The notes beneath the pieces were generated by a model. The model did no database searches and was not told where the DNA came from. It saw only the letters and a program-made list of their open reading frames with translations. 64,000 nucleotides of DNA from an uncultured Algibacter sp. (GTDB taxonomy: Bacteria; Bacteroidota; Bacteroidia; Flavobacteriales; Flavobacteriaceae): the NCBI RefSeq assembly GCF_947495675.1, contig NZ_CANLZX010000016.1:1-64000 (forward strand). Direction: 5' to 3'. Shown one piece after another: positions 9,594 through 17,286 of this stretch (position 1 is the stretch's first letter; each line of letters begins with the position of its first letter). The position numbers and the translations under genes are program-made.

Positions 9594-10517
9594 GTGGATA
9601 AAAAACAGCAATACGCAAAACTAATAAAATCCGAAGCCAAACGCCTCGGATTTTTATCTTGTGGTATTAGTAAAGCACAATTTTTAGAAGAAGAAGCCCC
9701 TCGGTTAGAAAAATGGCTTAAAAATAACGCGCATGGAGAAATGCATTATATGGAAAACCATTTTGATAAACGCTTAGATCCTACTAAGTTGGTTGAAGGT
9801 TCAAAAAGCGTAGTGTCTTTATTATTAAATTATTTTCCTGCAGATATACAAAATGATAATAGTTTTAAACTCTCTAAATATGCTTACGGAACCGATTATC
9901 ACTTTGTTATAAAAGATAAACTTAAATCACTTTTACATTTTATTCAAGAAGAAATAGGTGACGTACATGGCCGTGCTTTTGTAGATTCAGCTCCGGTTCT
10001 AGATAAAGCATGGGCCGCAAAATCCGGATTAGGATGGATTGGTAAGCATAGTAATTTGCTAACCCAACAAGTAGGATCCTTTTATTTTATAGCCGAATTA
10101 ATTATCGATTTAGATTTAGAATATGATTCTGTAACAACAGACCATTGCGGAACCTGTACAGCTTGTATTGATGCTTGCCCAACAGAGGCCATAACAGAAC
10201 CTTATGTGGTTAATGGCAGTAAATGTATTTCTTATTTTACCATAGAATTAAAAGAAAATATTCCAACAGAATTTAAAGATAAAATGGACGATTGGATGTT
10301 TGGTTGCGATGTGTGTCAAGATGTGTGCCCTTGGAATCGATTTTCTAAATCACATAATGAACCATTATTTAATCCACATCCTGAACTTTTATCTATGACT
10401 AAAAAAGACTGGGAAGAGATTACGGAGGACACATTTAGAAAAGTTTTCAAAAATTCAGCAGTAAAACGCACTAAGTTTTCAGGCTTAAAAAGAAACATCA
10501 ATTTTTTAAAAGATTAG
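9594..10517 (+). CDS. queG: Epoxyqueuosine reductase QueG
   Basis: QueG carries out the last step of queuosine synthesis, reducing epoxyqueuosine to queuosine in tRNA with cobalamin and two [4Fe-4S] clusters. The two cluster motifs are clear: [12 protein letters not shown], then [10 protein letters not shown]. The N-terminal [11 protein letters not shown] and [17 protein letters not shown] segments are typical, and a length of about 307 residues fits the family. There is no early ATG. A GTG at 9594 gives [12 protein letters not shown], which matches the usual N-terminus better than the TTG at 9576, so the GTG is chosen. The gene converges tail to tail with lacI, with only 5 bases between the stop codons. 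Confidence 0.93.
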   Translation: MDKKQQYAKLIKSEAKRLGFLSCGISKAQFLEEEAPRLEKWLKNNAHGEMHYMENHFDKRLDPTKLVEGSKSVVSLLLNYFPADIQNDNSFKLSKYAYGTDYHFVIKDKLKSLLHFIQEEIGDVHGRAFVDSAPVLDKAWAAKSGLGWIGKHSNLLTQQVGSFYFIAELIIDLDLEYDSVTTDHCGTCTACIDACPTEAITEPYVVNGSKCISYFTIELKENIPTEFKDKMDDWMFGCDVCQDVCPWNRFSKSHNEPLFNPHPELLSMTKKDWEEITEDTFRKVFKNSAVKRTKFSGLKRNINFLKD

Positions 10518-10522
10518 TCAAA

Positions 10523-11551
10523 CTATTTTTTTGTAGACTCTCGTTTTACCAAAGCTGTTTCTAGTGTAATAATTTTAGGTGTTTTAGGTTTATTATTTTT
10601 AATAGCCTTTATTTCTTTATATAGCTGTTTAAACGCCGTTTTTCCCATTTTAAATCCCGGTTGATCAATAGTTGTTAATGTAGGTGATATAACAGAAGAC
10701 ATAAACCAATTACTAAACCCAACAATACTTATGTCTTCAGGGATTTTAACACCTAGTTTATTAAACTCTGTCATAGCGCCTATGGCAACTAAATCGGTAT
10801 TGATAAAGATACCGTCTACATCATCATGATCTTCTAGTAGTTGTTTTGCATTTTTTTTTCCTTCTTCAAAACTCATGTCACCACATTCACAGATATAAAC
10901 TAATGATGGGTCATAGGGTAAATTATTATCCAACAAAGCTTTTTTATAACCAAGAAATCTGTCAATTGAATTTTGAGGTAAAAGTGCTCCTCTAAAATGT
11001 GCAATACGTTTACAACCTATATCTACCAAATGTTGTGTTGCTAAGTAAGCCGCTTTTCTATCATCAATTATAACTTTTGAACATTTTACTATTTTGGCAA
11101 TTTTATCAAACATAACTAAAGGTTTCTTCTGAGAAATAACTTCGTTTAAATGGCTAAAGTCTGCAGTTCCATTTGCTAATGAAATTATAATACCATCAAC
11201 ACGTTGACTCAATAATAAATCAATTTGTTTTTTTTCTAACTCATAAGATTCGTTAGATTGAAGAATGATAACCAAGTAACCTTTTTTTTCGGCTTGCGAA
11301 ATAATACCTTTAATAACACTTGAAAAAAAATGGTGAACAATTACAGGAATTACTAAGCCTATAGTTTTAGATTCTTTAGTTCTTAAGTTTACAGCAAAAG
11401 TATTGGGTTTGTAATTTAGTGTTTTTGCTAATTCCCTCACTAATCCTCTAGTTTTTTTACTAACATCAGGATAATCTTTTAAGGCTTTCGATACTGTAGT
11501 AACAGAAATATTAAGTTGTTCAGCAATTTCTTTTAAGGTAACAGGTTTCAT
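10523..11551 (-). CDS. LacI family transcriptional regulator of the sucrose locus
   Basis: The 342-residue protein has an N-terminal LacI helix-turn-helix at residues 5-24 (LKEIAEQLNISVTTVSKAL), a hinge helix near residues 45-60, and a periplasmic-binding-protein-like effector domain (GLVIPVIVHHFFSSVIKG, RVDGIIISLANG, DISIVGFSN). It is divergent from the TonB-dependent receptor gene at 11809. The 257-base gap contains two CGAAAACGTTTTCG palindromes, which have the form of LacI-family operators with a central CG. It therefore probably controls the receptor and perhaps itself in response to sucrose or a metabolite of it. The effector is inferred from the neighbours. Confidence 0.9.
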   Translation of the reverse strand: MKPVTLKEIAEQLNISVTTVSKALKDYPDVSKKTRGLVRELAKTLNYKPNTFAVNLRTKESKTIGLVIPVIVHHFFSSVIKGIISQAEKKGYLVIILQSNESYELEKKQIDLLLSQRVDGIIISLANGTADFSHLNEVISQKKPLVMFDKIAKIVKCSKVIIDDRKAAYLATQHLVDIGCKRIAHFRGALLPQNSIDRFLGYKKALLDNNLPYDPSLVYICECGDMSFEEGKKNAKQLLEDHDDVDGIFINTDLVAIGAMTEFNKLGVKIPEDISIVGFSNWFMSSVISPTLTTIDQPGFKMGKTAFKQLYKEIKAIKNNKPKTPKIITLETALVKRESTKK

Positions 11552-11685
11552 GTATTTGTATTAATTATTTTTTTTGAGTACATATAGCATTCATTTATTC
11601 TTTTATTTGATATCGTGTTTTAGTAATGGAAATTTCAAGAAAAGAATTAATTTGAAGTCTAAATATAGTTACAAAAAAACAAAAT

Positions 11686-11722
11686 CGAAAACGTTTTCGT
11701 ATAAATCGAAAACGTTTTCGAT
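11686..11722. promoter_or_regulatory. Twin LacI-type operators
   Basis: Two copies of the 14-bp perfect palindrome CGAAAACGTTTTCG lie at 11686-11699 and 11707-11720. The second is symmetric over 18 bp (11705-11722). Their centres are 21 bp apart, about two helical turns, so two dimers would bind on the same face of the DNA. They lie between lacI and the TonB-dependent receptor gene, as expected for the binding sites of that regulator. Confidence 0.85.
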
Positions 11723-11730
11723 GATAATAA

Positions 11731-11762
11731 TTTAAATTTTATAGCTTATTAATATAGATTTG
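11731..11762 (+). promoter_or_regulatory. Probable promoter of the sucrose TonB receptor gene
   Basis: TAGATTTG at 11755-11762 matches the Bacteroidota -7 consensus TAnnTTTG. TTTA at 11731-11734, 20 bases upstream, is a near match to the -33 TTTG. The twin operators end 8 bases before this -33 element. If this is the real promoter, the regulator binds just upstream of it rather than over it. Confidence 0.45.
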
Positions 11763-11808
11763 ATAAAAATTAACTAAATAAATTATCAATTAATCTAAAT
11801 TAAGACAA

Positions 11809-14436
11809 ATGAATTCAATTAAAAAAAATGGAATTTTATTGTTATTGTTGCTGCTTTCGGTGGGTAATGCCGTGGCTCAATCAATATCAGGAAATGTAAA
11901 AGACAAAACAGGTATACCCTTACCAGGTGTAAATGTTATTGTAGATGGAACGACTAAAGGAGCCGTTACAGATTTTGATGGAAATTACTCTATTAGTAAT
12001 TTAGAAAATGGTACTTACACATTGTTAGCAACTTTTATTGGGTATGCTAAAACTTCAAGAAGTGTTACAATAAATGGTGCTGATGTTGTTGTTGATTTCG
12101 TAATGGAAGAAGATGCACAATCATTGGATGAAATTATTGTAACTGGGGTTGTAAACCCAAAATCTAGAATTGAATCTAGTATATCTGTTTCTACAATGGG
12201 AATTAAACTTATTGAGCAAGCAGCTCCAAGAAGTGCTGGTGAACTTTTTAGAAACATACCTGGTGTACGTGCCGAATCTTCTGGAGGTGAAGGTAATGCT
12301 AACTTTAATGTACGTGGTGTGCCAGTATCTTCTGGTGGATCAAGGTACTTCCAAATTCAAGAAGATGGTTTACCATTAAATTTATTTGGTGACACCTCTT
12401 TTGGTAACGCTGATAACTTCTTAAGAATTGATTCTAATATAGGTAGAGTTGAAGCAATTAGAGGTGGTTCTGCATCTACTCAAACCTCAAATGGTCCAGC
12501 AGGTATTATTAATATGATTAGTAAAACGGGTGCTGTAGAAGGAGGTTCTTTAGCAACAACTTTTGGTTTAGATTACCAAACTAGCAGATTAGATTTTGAA
12601 TATGGCACGCCAATAGGAAATGGTTTATCTTATCATATTGGTGGATTTATGAGAACTGGAGAAGGACCAAGAGATATTGGATACCAAGGAAATAAAGGAG
12701 GGCAATTTAAAGCCAACCTTACAAAAACATTTAAAAACGGATATGTACGTACGTATATTAAGTTTTTAAACGACAAATCTGTAATGTATTTACCAATGCC
12801 TATGAGGCTGGAAGGTGATAATTCAAATCCAACATATTCTAACTTACCTGGTTTTGATATTACTTCAGATTCTCAACACTCTGCTTACTTACAACAAAGT
12901 GCAGGAACATCTCCTTTTAGTGGTGAAAGACATGTTAATGATGTTAGAAATGGTAATAACCCTATTTCAAAAGCATTAGGTGCTGAGTTTTCTTTTAGCT
13001 TACCAAAAGATTGGAAGCTTACTGGTAAAGCAAGGTATTCTAATAATAGTGGTCAATGGGTTGCTCCATTTACTTCTGCTGTTGGTACCGTTGCTGAAAT
13101 TGAAACTACGGCTAGAGATGCTGCTGGTGCAGGCAGTGAGCCTTTAGTTTATGCAGATGGTGATAGAGAGGCTTTTAATCCATCAAATGGATTAGCACAA
13201 ATTATACATATGTTTGATGTTTCAGTAGAAGATTTAAGTAACTTCTTTGGTGATGTAAAAATAAGTAAGAAAATTAGTGACAATGTTGGTGTTACTGCTG
13301 GTTTATTTACAGCAACTCAAAATACTAAAATTGGATGGCAATGGAATTCTTTCCTTTCTGAAGTAAAGGGAGGTGGAGAAGCAAGGTTAGCAGATTTTGA
13401 TGGATTCTCTAGAAATGGTCAATTTTCTTATGGTACTCCTGTTTGGGGTAACTGTTGTCAACGTAAATACAATACAGTACATAATGTAAATTCTCCTTAT
13501 GTAGGTATTGATGCTGACCTTTCTGATAAATTGAATTTTGACGGTAGTGTGCGTTTTGAAAATGTAAAAGTAAATGGTAACATACAAGGAGGGCCAACAA
13601 GTCAAGATAGTTATGATTATGACGGAAATGGTACTATAGAAGGTATTGAAACAAGTGTGCCAGTTATTATTGGAAACGCTGGGCAAATTGTAAATGATGA
13701 TTATAATTTTGTTTCTTACTCTTTAGGTCTTAACTATAAATTAAATGATGGAGCAGCCGTATTTGGAAGATATAGTTCTGGTGCTTCTGGGAGAGCAGCC
13801 GATAGAAATAATTATGGAACTAATGGTTTAGCAGATGTTCAGTATGATGAATTATCTCAACTTGAAGTTGGTTTCAAGAAAAGACTTAATAATGGTACTC
13901 TTAACTTAACAGGTTTTATGAGTAATACTGATGAAGGTTTAAGTAATGAGTTAAACAGATCGGTTGGAAATCCATTTAAAGCTTTAGGTTTAGAAGCAGA
14001 AACAGCCTTAGCTTTTGGTGAAAACTTCAACTTTAATGGTTCTTTTACTTGGACTAAAGCAGAAATTGATGGTGGTGCTAACAAAGGAAACACTCCAAGA
14101 AGACAAGCAGATTTAGTTTATAACTTATCTCCATCTTATAATTTTGGTGCAGATAGAGCGCATAGTGTTGCATTAAGTGTATTAGGTACTTCAAAATCTT
14201 ATGCTCAAGATGATAATGATTTAGTAATGCCTGCTTATGCATACTTCAATTTAATTGGAAGAGCTGGTTTAACAAAAGGACTTTCGGTAGTGTTAAGTAT
14301 AAATAATCTATTTGATACTGTTGGTATTACAGAAGTTGAAGGAAATGGTGATGGTGCTTTTGGTAATGATCGATTAGTAAGAGCTAGAGCAATTAGTGGT
14401 CGTTCTTCAACATTATCTTTACAATATAAATTTTAA
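11809..14436 (+). CDS. TonB-dependent outer-membrane receptor, predicted sucrose uptake
   Basis: The 875-residue protein has a signal peptide ending near residue 24 (NAVAQS), a CarboxypepD_reg-like beta-sandwich at about residues 27-105 (ISGNVKDKTGIPLPGVNV), a TonB plug (FRNIPGVRAES and NFNVRGVP, with GGSASTQTSNGPAGIINMISK), and a beta-barrel ending LSLQYKF. It is shorter than a typical SusC, and no susD gene follows, so it resembles the stand-alone sugar receptors. It is transcribed away from lacI through the twin operators, and the downstream genes specify sucrose breakdown, which suggests sucrose or a related glucoside as ligand. A loop near residue 548 carries two adjacent cysteines (C549 and C550), which is unusual for an outer-membrane barrel. 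Confidence 0.88.
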   Translation: MNSIKKNGILLLLLLLSVGNAVAQSISGNVKDKTGIPLPGVNVIVDGTTKGAVTDFDGNYSISNLENGTYTLLATFIGYAKTSRSVTINGADVVVDFVMEEDAQSLDEIIVTGVVNPKSRIESSISVSTMGIKLIEQAAPRSAGELFRNIPGVRAESSGGEGNANFNVRGVPVSSGGSRYFQIQEDGLPLNLFGDTSFGNADNFLRIDSNIGRVEAIRGGSASTQTSNGPAGIINMISKTGAVEGGSLATTFGLDYQTSRLDFEYGTPIGNGLSYHIGGFMRTGEGPRDIGYQGNKGGQFKANLTKTFKNGYVRTYIKFLNDKSVMYLPMPMRLEGDNSNPTYSNLPGFDITSDSQHSAYLQQSAGTSPFSGERHVNDVRNGNNPISKALGAEFSFSLPKDWKLTGKARYSNNSGQWVAPFTSAVGTVAEIETTARDAAGAGSEPLVYADGDREAFNPSNGLAQIIHMFDVSVEDLSNFFGDVKISKKISDNVGVTAGLFTATQNTKIGWQWNSFLSEVKGGGEARLADFDGFSRNGQFSYGTPVWGNCCQRKYNTVHNVNSPYVGIDADLSDKLNFDGSVRFENVKVNGNIQGGPTSQDSYDYDGNGTIEGIETSVPVIIGNAGQIVNDDYNFVSYSLGLNYKLNDGAAVFGRYSSGASGRAADRNNYGTNGLADVQYDELSQLEVGFKKRLNNGTLNLTGFMSNTDEGLSNELNRSVGNPFKALGLEAETALAFGENFNFNGSFTWTKAEIDGGANKGNTPRRQADLVYNLSPSYNFGADRAHSVALSVLGTSKSYAQDDNDLVMPAYAYFNLIGRAGLTKGLSVVLSINNLFDTVGITEVEGNGDGAFGNDRLVRARAISGRSSTLSLQYKF

Positions 14437-14470
14437 TAAATATAGTTTAGTTTGATTTGAGTTTGTTAAT

Positions 14471-14510
14471 AAAAGAGTTGGAGTTTGTTCTAAGTTCCAA
14501 CTCTTTTTAT
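14471..14510 (+). terminator. Terminator after the TonB receptor gene
   Basis: A 12-bp stem (AAAAGAGTTGGA at 14471-14482 pairing with 14496-14507) closes with a T-run. It separates the receptor gene from the glutaredoxin/transporter/kinase/phosphorylase genes. Confidence 0.75.
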
Positions 14511-14533
14511 TAAAAGTTTAAATGATGAAAAGA

Positions 14534-14564
14534 TTTATAATTAACAGTTAGGAATATAAGTTTA
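14534..14564 (+). promoter_or_regulatory. Possible second promoter of the sucrose operon
   Basis: TTTA at 14534-14537 and TAAGTTTA at 14557-14564 are separated by exactly 19 bases. Both elements have A in place of the consensus final G. They sit between the preceding terminator and the glutaredoxin gene. The match is suggestive only, since such motifs are frequent in AT-rich DNA. Confidence 0.3.
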
Positions 14565-14614
14565 ATTACAAGAATGTTCTCATAATTCAAATCAAAAACA
14601 AAAAATATAAACAG

Positions 14615-14989
14615 ATGAAAGCTTTTATTTTTTTAATAATATTAATGCTTACTTTAGGAGAAGATGGTTTGGCTCAAAATACAGAACCGGTTATAAATAG
14701 TAGCTTGACAGCTAAAGAAAGTTTTAAAAAAATAATTGTTTACGGTAGTGACACGTGTCATTATTGCATTGATACTAAAGCTTACTTAAAAAGTAAAAAG
14801 ATAGATTTTACATATTACGATGTAGATGTAAACCTTTTAAAACAAAGAGAAATGGTTATTAAACTACAAAAAGCAGGTGTTTCACTAGATAATTTGTCGT
14901 TACCAGTAGTAGATTTGTATGGTAAACTTATAATGAATGGTGCTGATTTTGAAGGTTTTCTTAAAAAACTAAACACAGCTAAAAACTAG
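14615..14989 (+). CDS. Exported glutaredoxin-like protein
   Basis: The 124-residue protein has an N-terminal hydrophobic segment (residues 3-14) and a likely cleavage site at GLAQN, so it is predicted to be exported. From residue 39 it has a glutaredoxin fold with the redox motif C48-H-Y-C51 in VYGSDTCHYCIDTKAYL, a cis-proline loop (LSLPVVDLYG) and a closing NGADFEGFLKKL, much like NrdH/GrxC-type glutaredoxins. It ends 6 bases before the sugar transporter gene, so it is probably co-transcribed with sucrose catabolism. Glutaredoxins normally work in the cytoplasm with glutathione or thioredoxin reductase, so a periplasmic one in a sugar operon is odd and its role is unknown. Confidence 0.75.
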   Translation: MKAFIFLIILMLTLGEDGLAQNTEPVINSSLTAKESFKKIIVYGSDTCHYCIDTKAYLKSKKIDFTYYDVDVNLLKQREMVIKLQKAGVSLDNLSLPVVDLYGKLIMNGADFEGFLKKLNTAKN

Positions 14990-14995
14990 ACTATT

Positions 14996-16327
14996 ATGAT
15001 AATTAAAAAACCAAAATTAAGTTTCTGGCAAATATTAAATATGAATGTTGGGTTTTTCGGAATTCAATATAGTTTTGGTTTGCAACAAAGTGCCGTAACA
15101 CCAATTTACGATTTTTTAGGCGCAAGTCCAGATCAAATTCCAATTTTACATCTTGCTGGTCCAGTAACAGGGTTATTAGTACAACCTATTATTGGAGCAT
15201 TAAGTGATAAAACATGGAGTCCAAAATTTGGAAGACGTAAGCCTTTTTTCTTAATAGGTGCCATATTATGTAGTTTAACGCTACTAGCGTTTCCGTTTAG
15301 TAGTTCGTTATGGATGGCAGCTGGTTTATTGTGGGTTTTAGATGCAGGGAATAATACCGCTATGGAGCCTTACCGAGCGCTTATAGCAGATAAGTTGGAT
15401 GATGAGCAGCAGCCTTTAGGTTTTCAAATGCAAAGCTTTTTTACGGGCTTAGGGCAGGTTTTAGCTAATTTATCATTATTTATTTTTCCTTTAATATTTA
15501 TAGGCATGACAGGTTCATTGCCAACCTGGGTTTATGCATCCTTTTTCTTAGGGGCTTTTTGTTCAATCGCTTCCATTTTGTGGAGTATTAGTAAAACTAA
15601 AGAAATTCCACCTACAGCAGCAGAACTAGCAAAACTTAAAAGTGAAAAACGAAGTGTTATCGGGCCTTTACTAGAAATTTTTGCGGCCATTAAAGATATG
15701 CCTAAAGTAATGTGGCAATTAGCGTTGGTATATTTATTTCAATGGTATGCCTTATTTTGTTATTGGCAAAATTCGTCAAAAAGTGTTGCGCTTTCAGTTT
15801 GGAATGCCACACCCGAAAATACCGAGGCGTATAGCGAGGCAGTAAGTTGGACCGGATTAGTTAATGGTTGGTATAATGTTGTTACCTTTTTAGTAGCGTT
15901 TGCTTTGGTTGGGTTTGCTAAAAAATATAGTGCCAAAAAAGTACATGCTTTCTGTTTGCTTATAGCGGCAATAGGATTTTTAGCCTTTCCGCATATTGAA
16001 AACAAAAACTTGTTGTTTTTCGCTATTACCGGTTTTGGTATAGGTTGGGCAAGTATGATGGGAATACCTTATTTAATGGTGGTTTCAGAAATTCCAAAAG
16101 AACGTTATGGCGTTTATATGGGTATTATTAACATGATGATTGTAGTTCCAATGATTTTGCAAACACTATCATTTGGCTTCATTTTAAAACATTTTTTAAA
16201 TAACGATCCGCGGTTAGCAATAACATTTGCAGGAGTTCTTTTAATTATTAGCGCAATTTTAACGCTGTTTATTAAATCCAAGAAATTTTCAGGAGATATA
16301 TTAACAGCACCATCATCTGCGCACTAA
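14996..16327 (+). CDS. MFS sugar symporter, probable sucrose transporter (SLC45/SUT-like)
   Basis: The 443-residue protein has about 12 membrane helices. The first cytoplasmic loop carries the MFS motif D71-KTWSPKFG-R80-R81-K, and the N-terminal half (GFFGIQYSFGLQQSAVTPIY, AGPVTGLLVQPIIG, DAGNNTAMEPYRAL) strongly resembles the SLC45/plant sucrose symporter group that moves sucrose with protons. It starts 6 bases after the glutaredoxin gene and is followed 21 bases later by the kinase, giving a compact operon. Inner-membrane import of unphosphorylated sucrose fits the intracellular phosphorylase encoded two genes downstream. The family is well supported and the substrate is inferred from similarity and context. 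Confidence 0.87.
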   Translation: MIIKKPKLSFWQILNMNVGFFGIQYSFGLQQSAVTPIYDFLGASPDQIPILHLAGPVTGLLVQPIIGALSDKTWSPKFGRRKPFFLIGAILCSLTLLAFPFSSSLWMAAGLLWVLDAGNNTAMEPYRALIADKLDDEQQPLGFQMQSFFTGLGQVLANLSLFIFPLIFIGMTGSLPTWVYASFFLGAFCSIASILWSISKTKEIPPTAAELAKLKSEKRSVIGPLLEIFAAIKDMPKVMWQLALVYLFQWYALFCYWQNSSKSVALSVWNATPENTEAYSEAVSWTGLVNGWYNVVTFLVAFALVGFAKKYSAKKVHAFCLLIAAIGFLAFPHIENKNLLFFAITGFGIGWASMMGIPYLMVVSEIPKERYGVYMGIINMMIVVPMILQTLSFGFILKHFLNNDPRLAITFAGVLLIISAILTLFIKSKKFSGDILTAPSSAH

Positions 16328-16348
16328 ATTTTTTAATATTTATTTTTT

Positions 16349-17275
16349 ATGAAAAACATAGACATTCTATGTGTTGGCGAAGTACTTGTAGATTTTATTG
16401 GACATCAAACAGAAGTGCTAATCAATAATACAAGAGATTATCATAGATACTTGGGAGGTTCGCCGGCAAATGTAGCAATGAATTCTGCTAGATTAGGTTT
16501 AAAATCTGTAATGGTAGCTACCGTTGGTAAAGATGGTTTTGGCGAATATATTTTTGAAAGACTTAGTGAAATTGGAGTTGTTGTTGAAAATATTAAAATG
16601 ATTGATAACGAGCCTACTAGTGTTATTTTTGTTTCTAGAACGGACGGTACACCAGATTTTATACCTTTCAGAAAAGCAGATTCTTGTATTACCGAAGATC
16701 AAATTTCAAAAGAAATGCTTGCAAATACAAAGGTGTATCATACAACCTGTTTTGCATTAAGTAAGAAACCAGCACAGTCTACCATTTTAAATAAAGCTAA
16801 AGAGGCATTTAACTTGGGGTGTCAATTAAGTATAGATGTAAATTATGCTAAAAAACTTTGGAGTAGCCAAGAGGAAGCCCTTAATATAATTAAAGCATAT
16901 TGCAAGTATAATCCTTTGGTAAAGGTTAGCGAAGATGATATGTCTAGGCTTTTTGAGGAAGATTTACCACACGACAAAATATTTGAATTTTTCCATAACG
17001 AAGGGGTTGATACGGTTTGTTTAACATTAGGAAGTAAAGGTGTTAAACTATCGCAAAAAGGTAAAGCTATTATTGAATTACCAGCTATTAAAATAGATGT
17101 AGTTATGGATGCTACGGGGGCAGGCGATGCATTTTGGTCTGGCTTTTTATTTGCCCATATAAAAGAAAAGCCTGTTGAAGAATGCTTGCAAATTGCATTA
17201 AAATTGGCAGCTCTAAAACTTCAAAATGTAGGTAGACTACCCGATAACATTAATATTTTATCAGAACTTTTGTAA
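16349..17275 (+). CDS. PfkB family carbohydrate kinase, probable fructokinase
   Basis: The 308-residue ribokinase/PfkB enzyme has the sugar-binding motif GGSPANVAMNSARLG at residues 36-50 and the second PfkB signature DATGAGDAFWSGF, in which GAGD (257-260) forms the anion hole and D260 is the catalytic base. It would phosphorylate a free sugar with ATP in the cytoplasm. It lies directly before a sucrose phosphorylase gene, and fructose is the free product of that enzyme, so fructokinase is the best assignment. 2-keto-3-deoxygluconate kinase is the main alternative from sequence alone. Confidence 0.85.
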   Translation: MKNIDILCVGEVLVDFIGHQTEVLINNTRDYHRYLGGSPANVAMNSARLGLKSVMVATVGKDGFGEYIFERLSEIGVVVENIKMIDNEPTSVIFVSRTDGTPDFIPFRKADSCITEDQISKEMLANTKVYHTTCFALSKKPAQSTILNKAKEAFNLGCQLSIDVNYAKKLWSSQEEALNIIKAYCKYNPLVKVSEDDMSRLFEEDLPHDKIFEFFHNEGVDTVCLTLGSKGVKLSQKGKAIIELPAIKIDVVMDATGAGDAFWSGFLFAHIKEKPVEECLQIALKLAALKLQNVGRLPDNINILSELL

Positions 17276-17286
17276 ACTTTAAAACA

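Noticed and set aside
13387..13686. Open frame of about 99 codons on the minus strand
   Set aside because: It lies wholly inside the TonB receptor gene on the opposite strand, has no recognisable domain, and its composition fits an antisense shadow.
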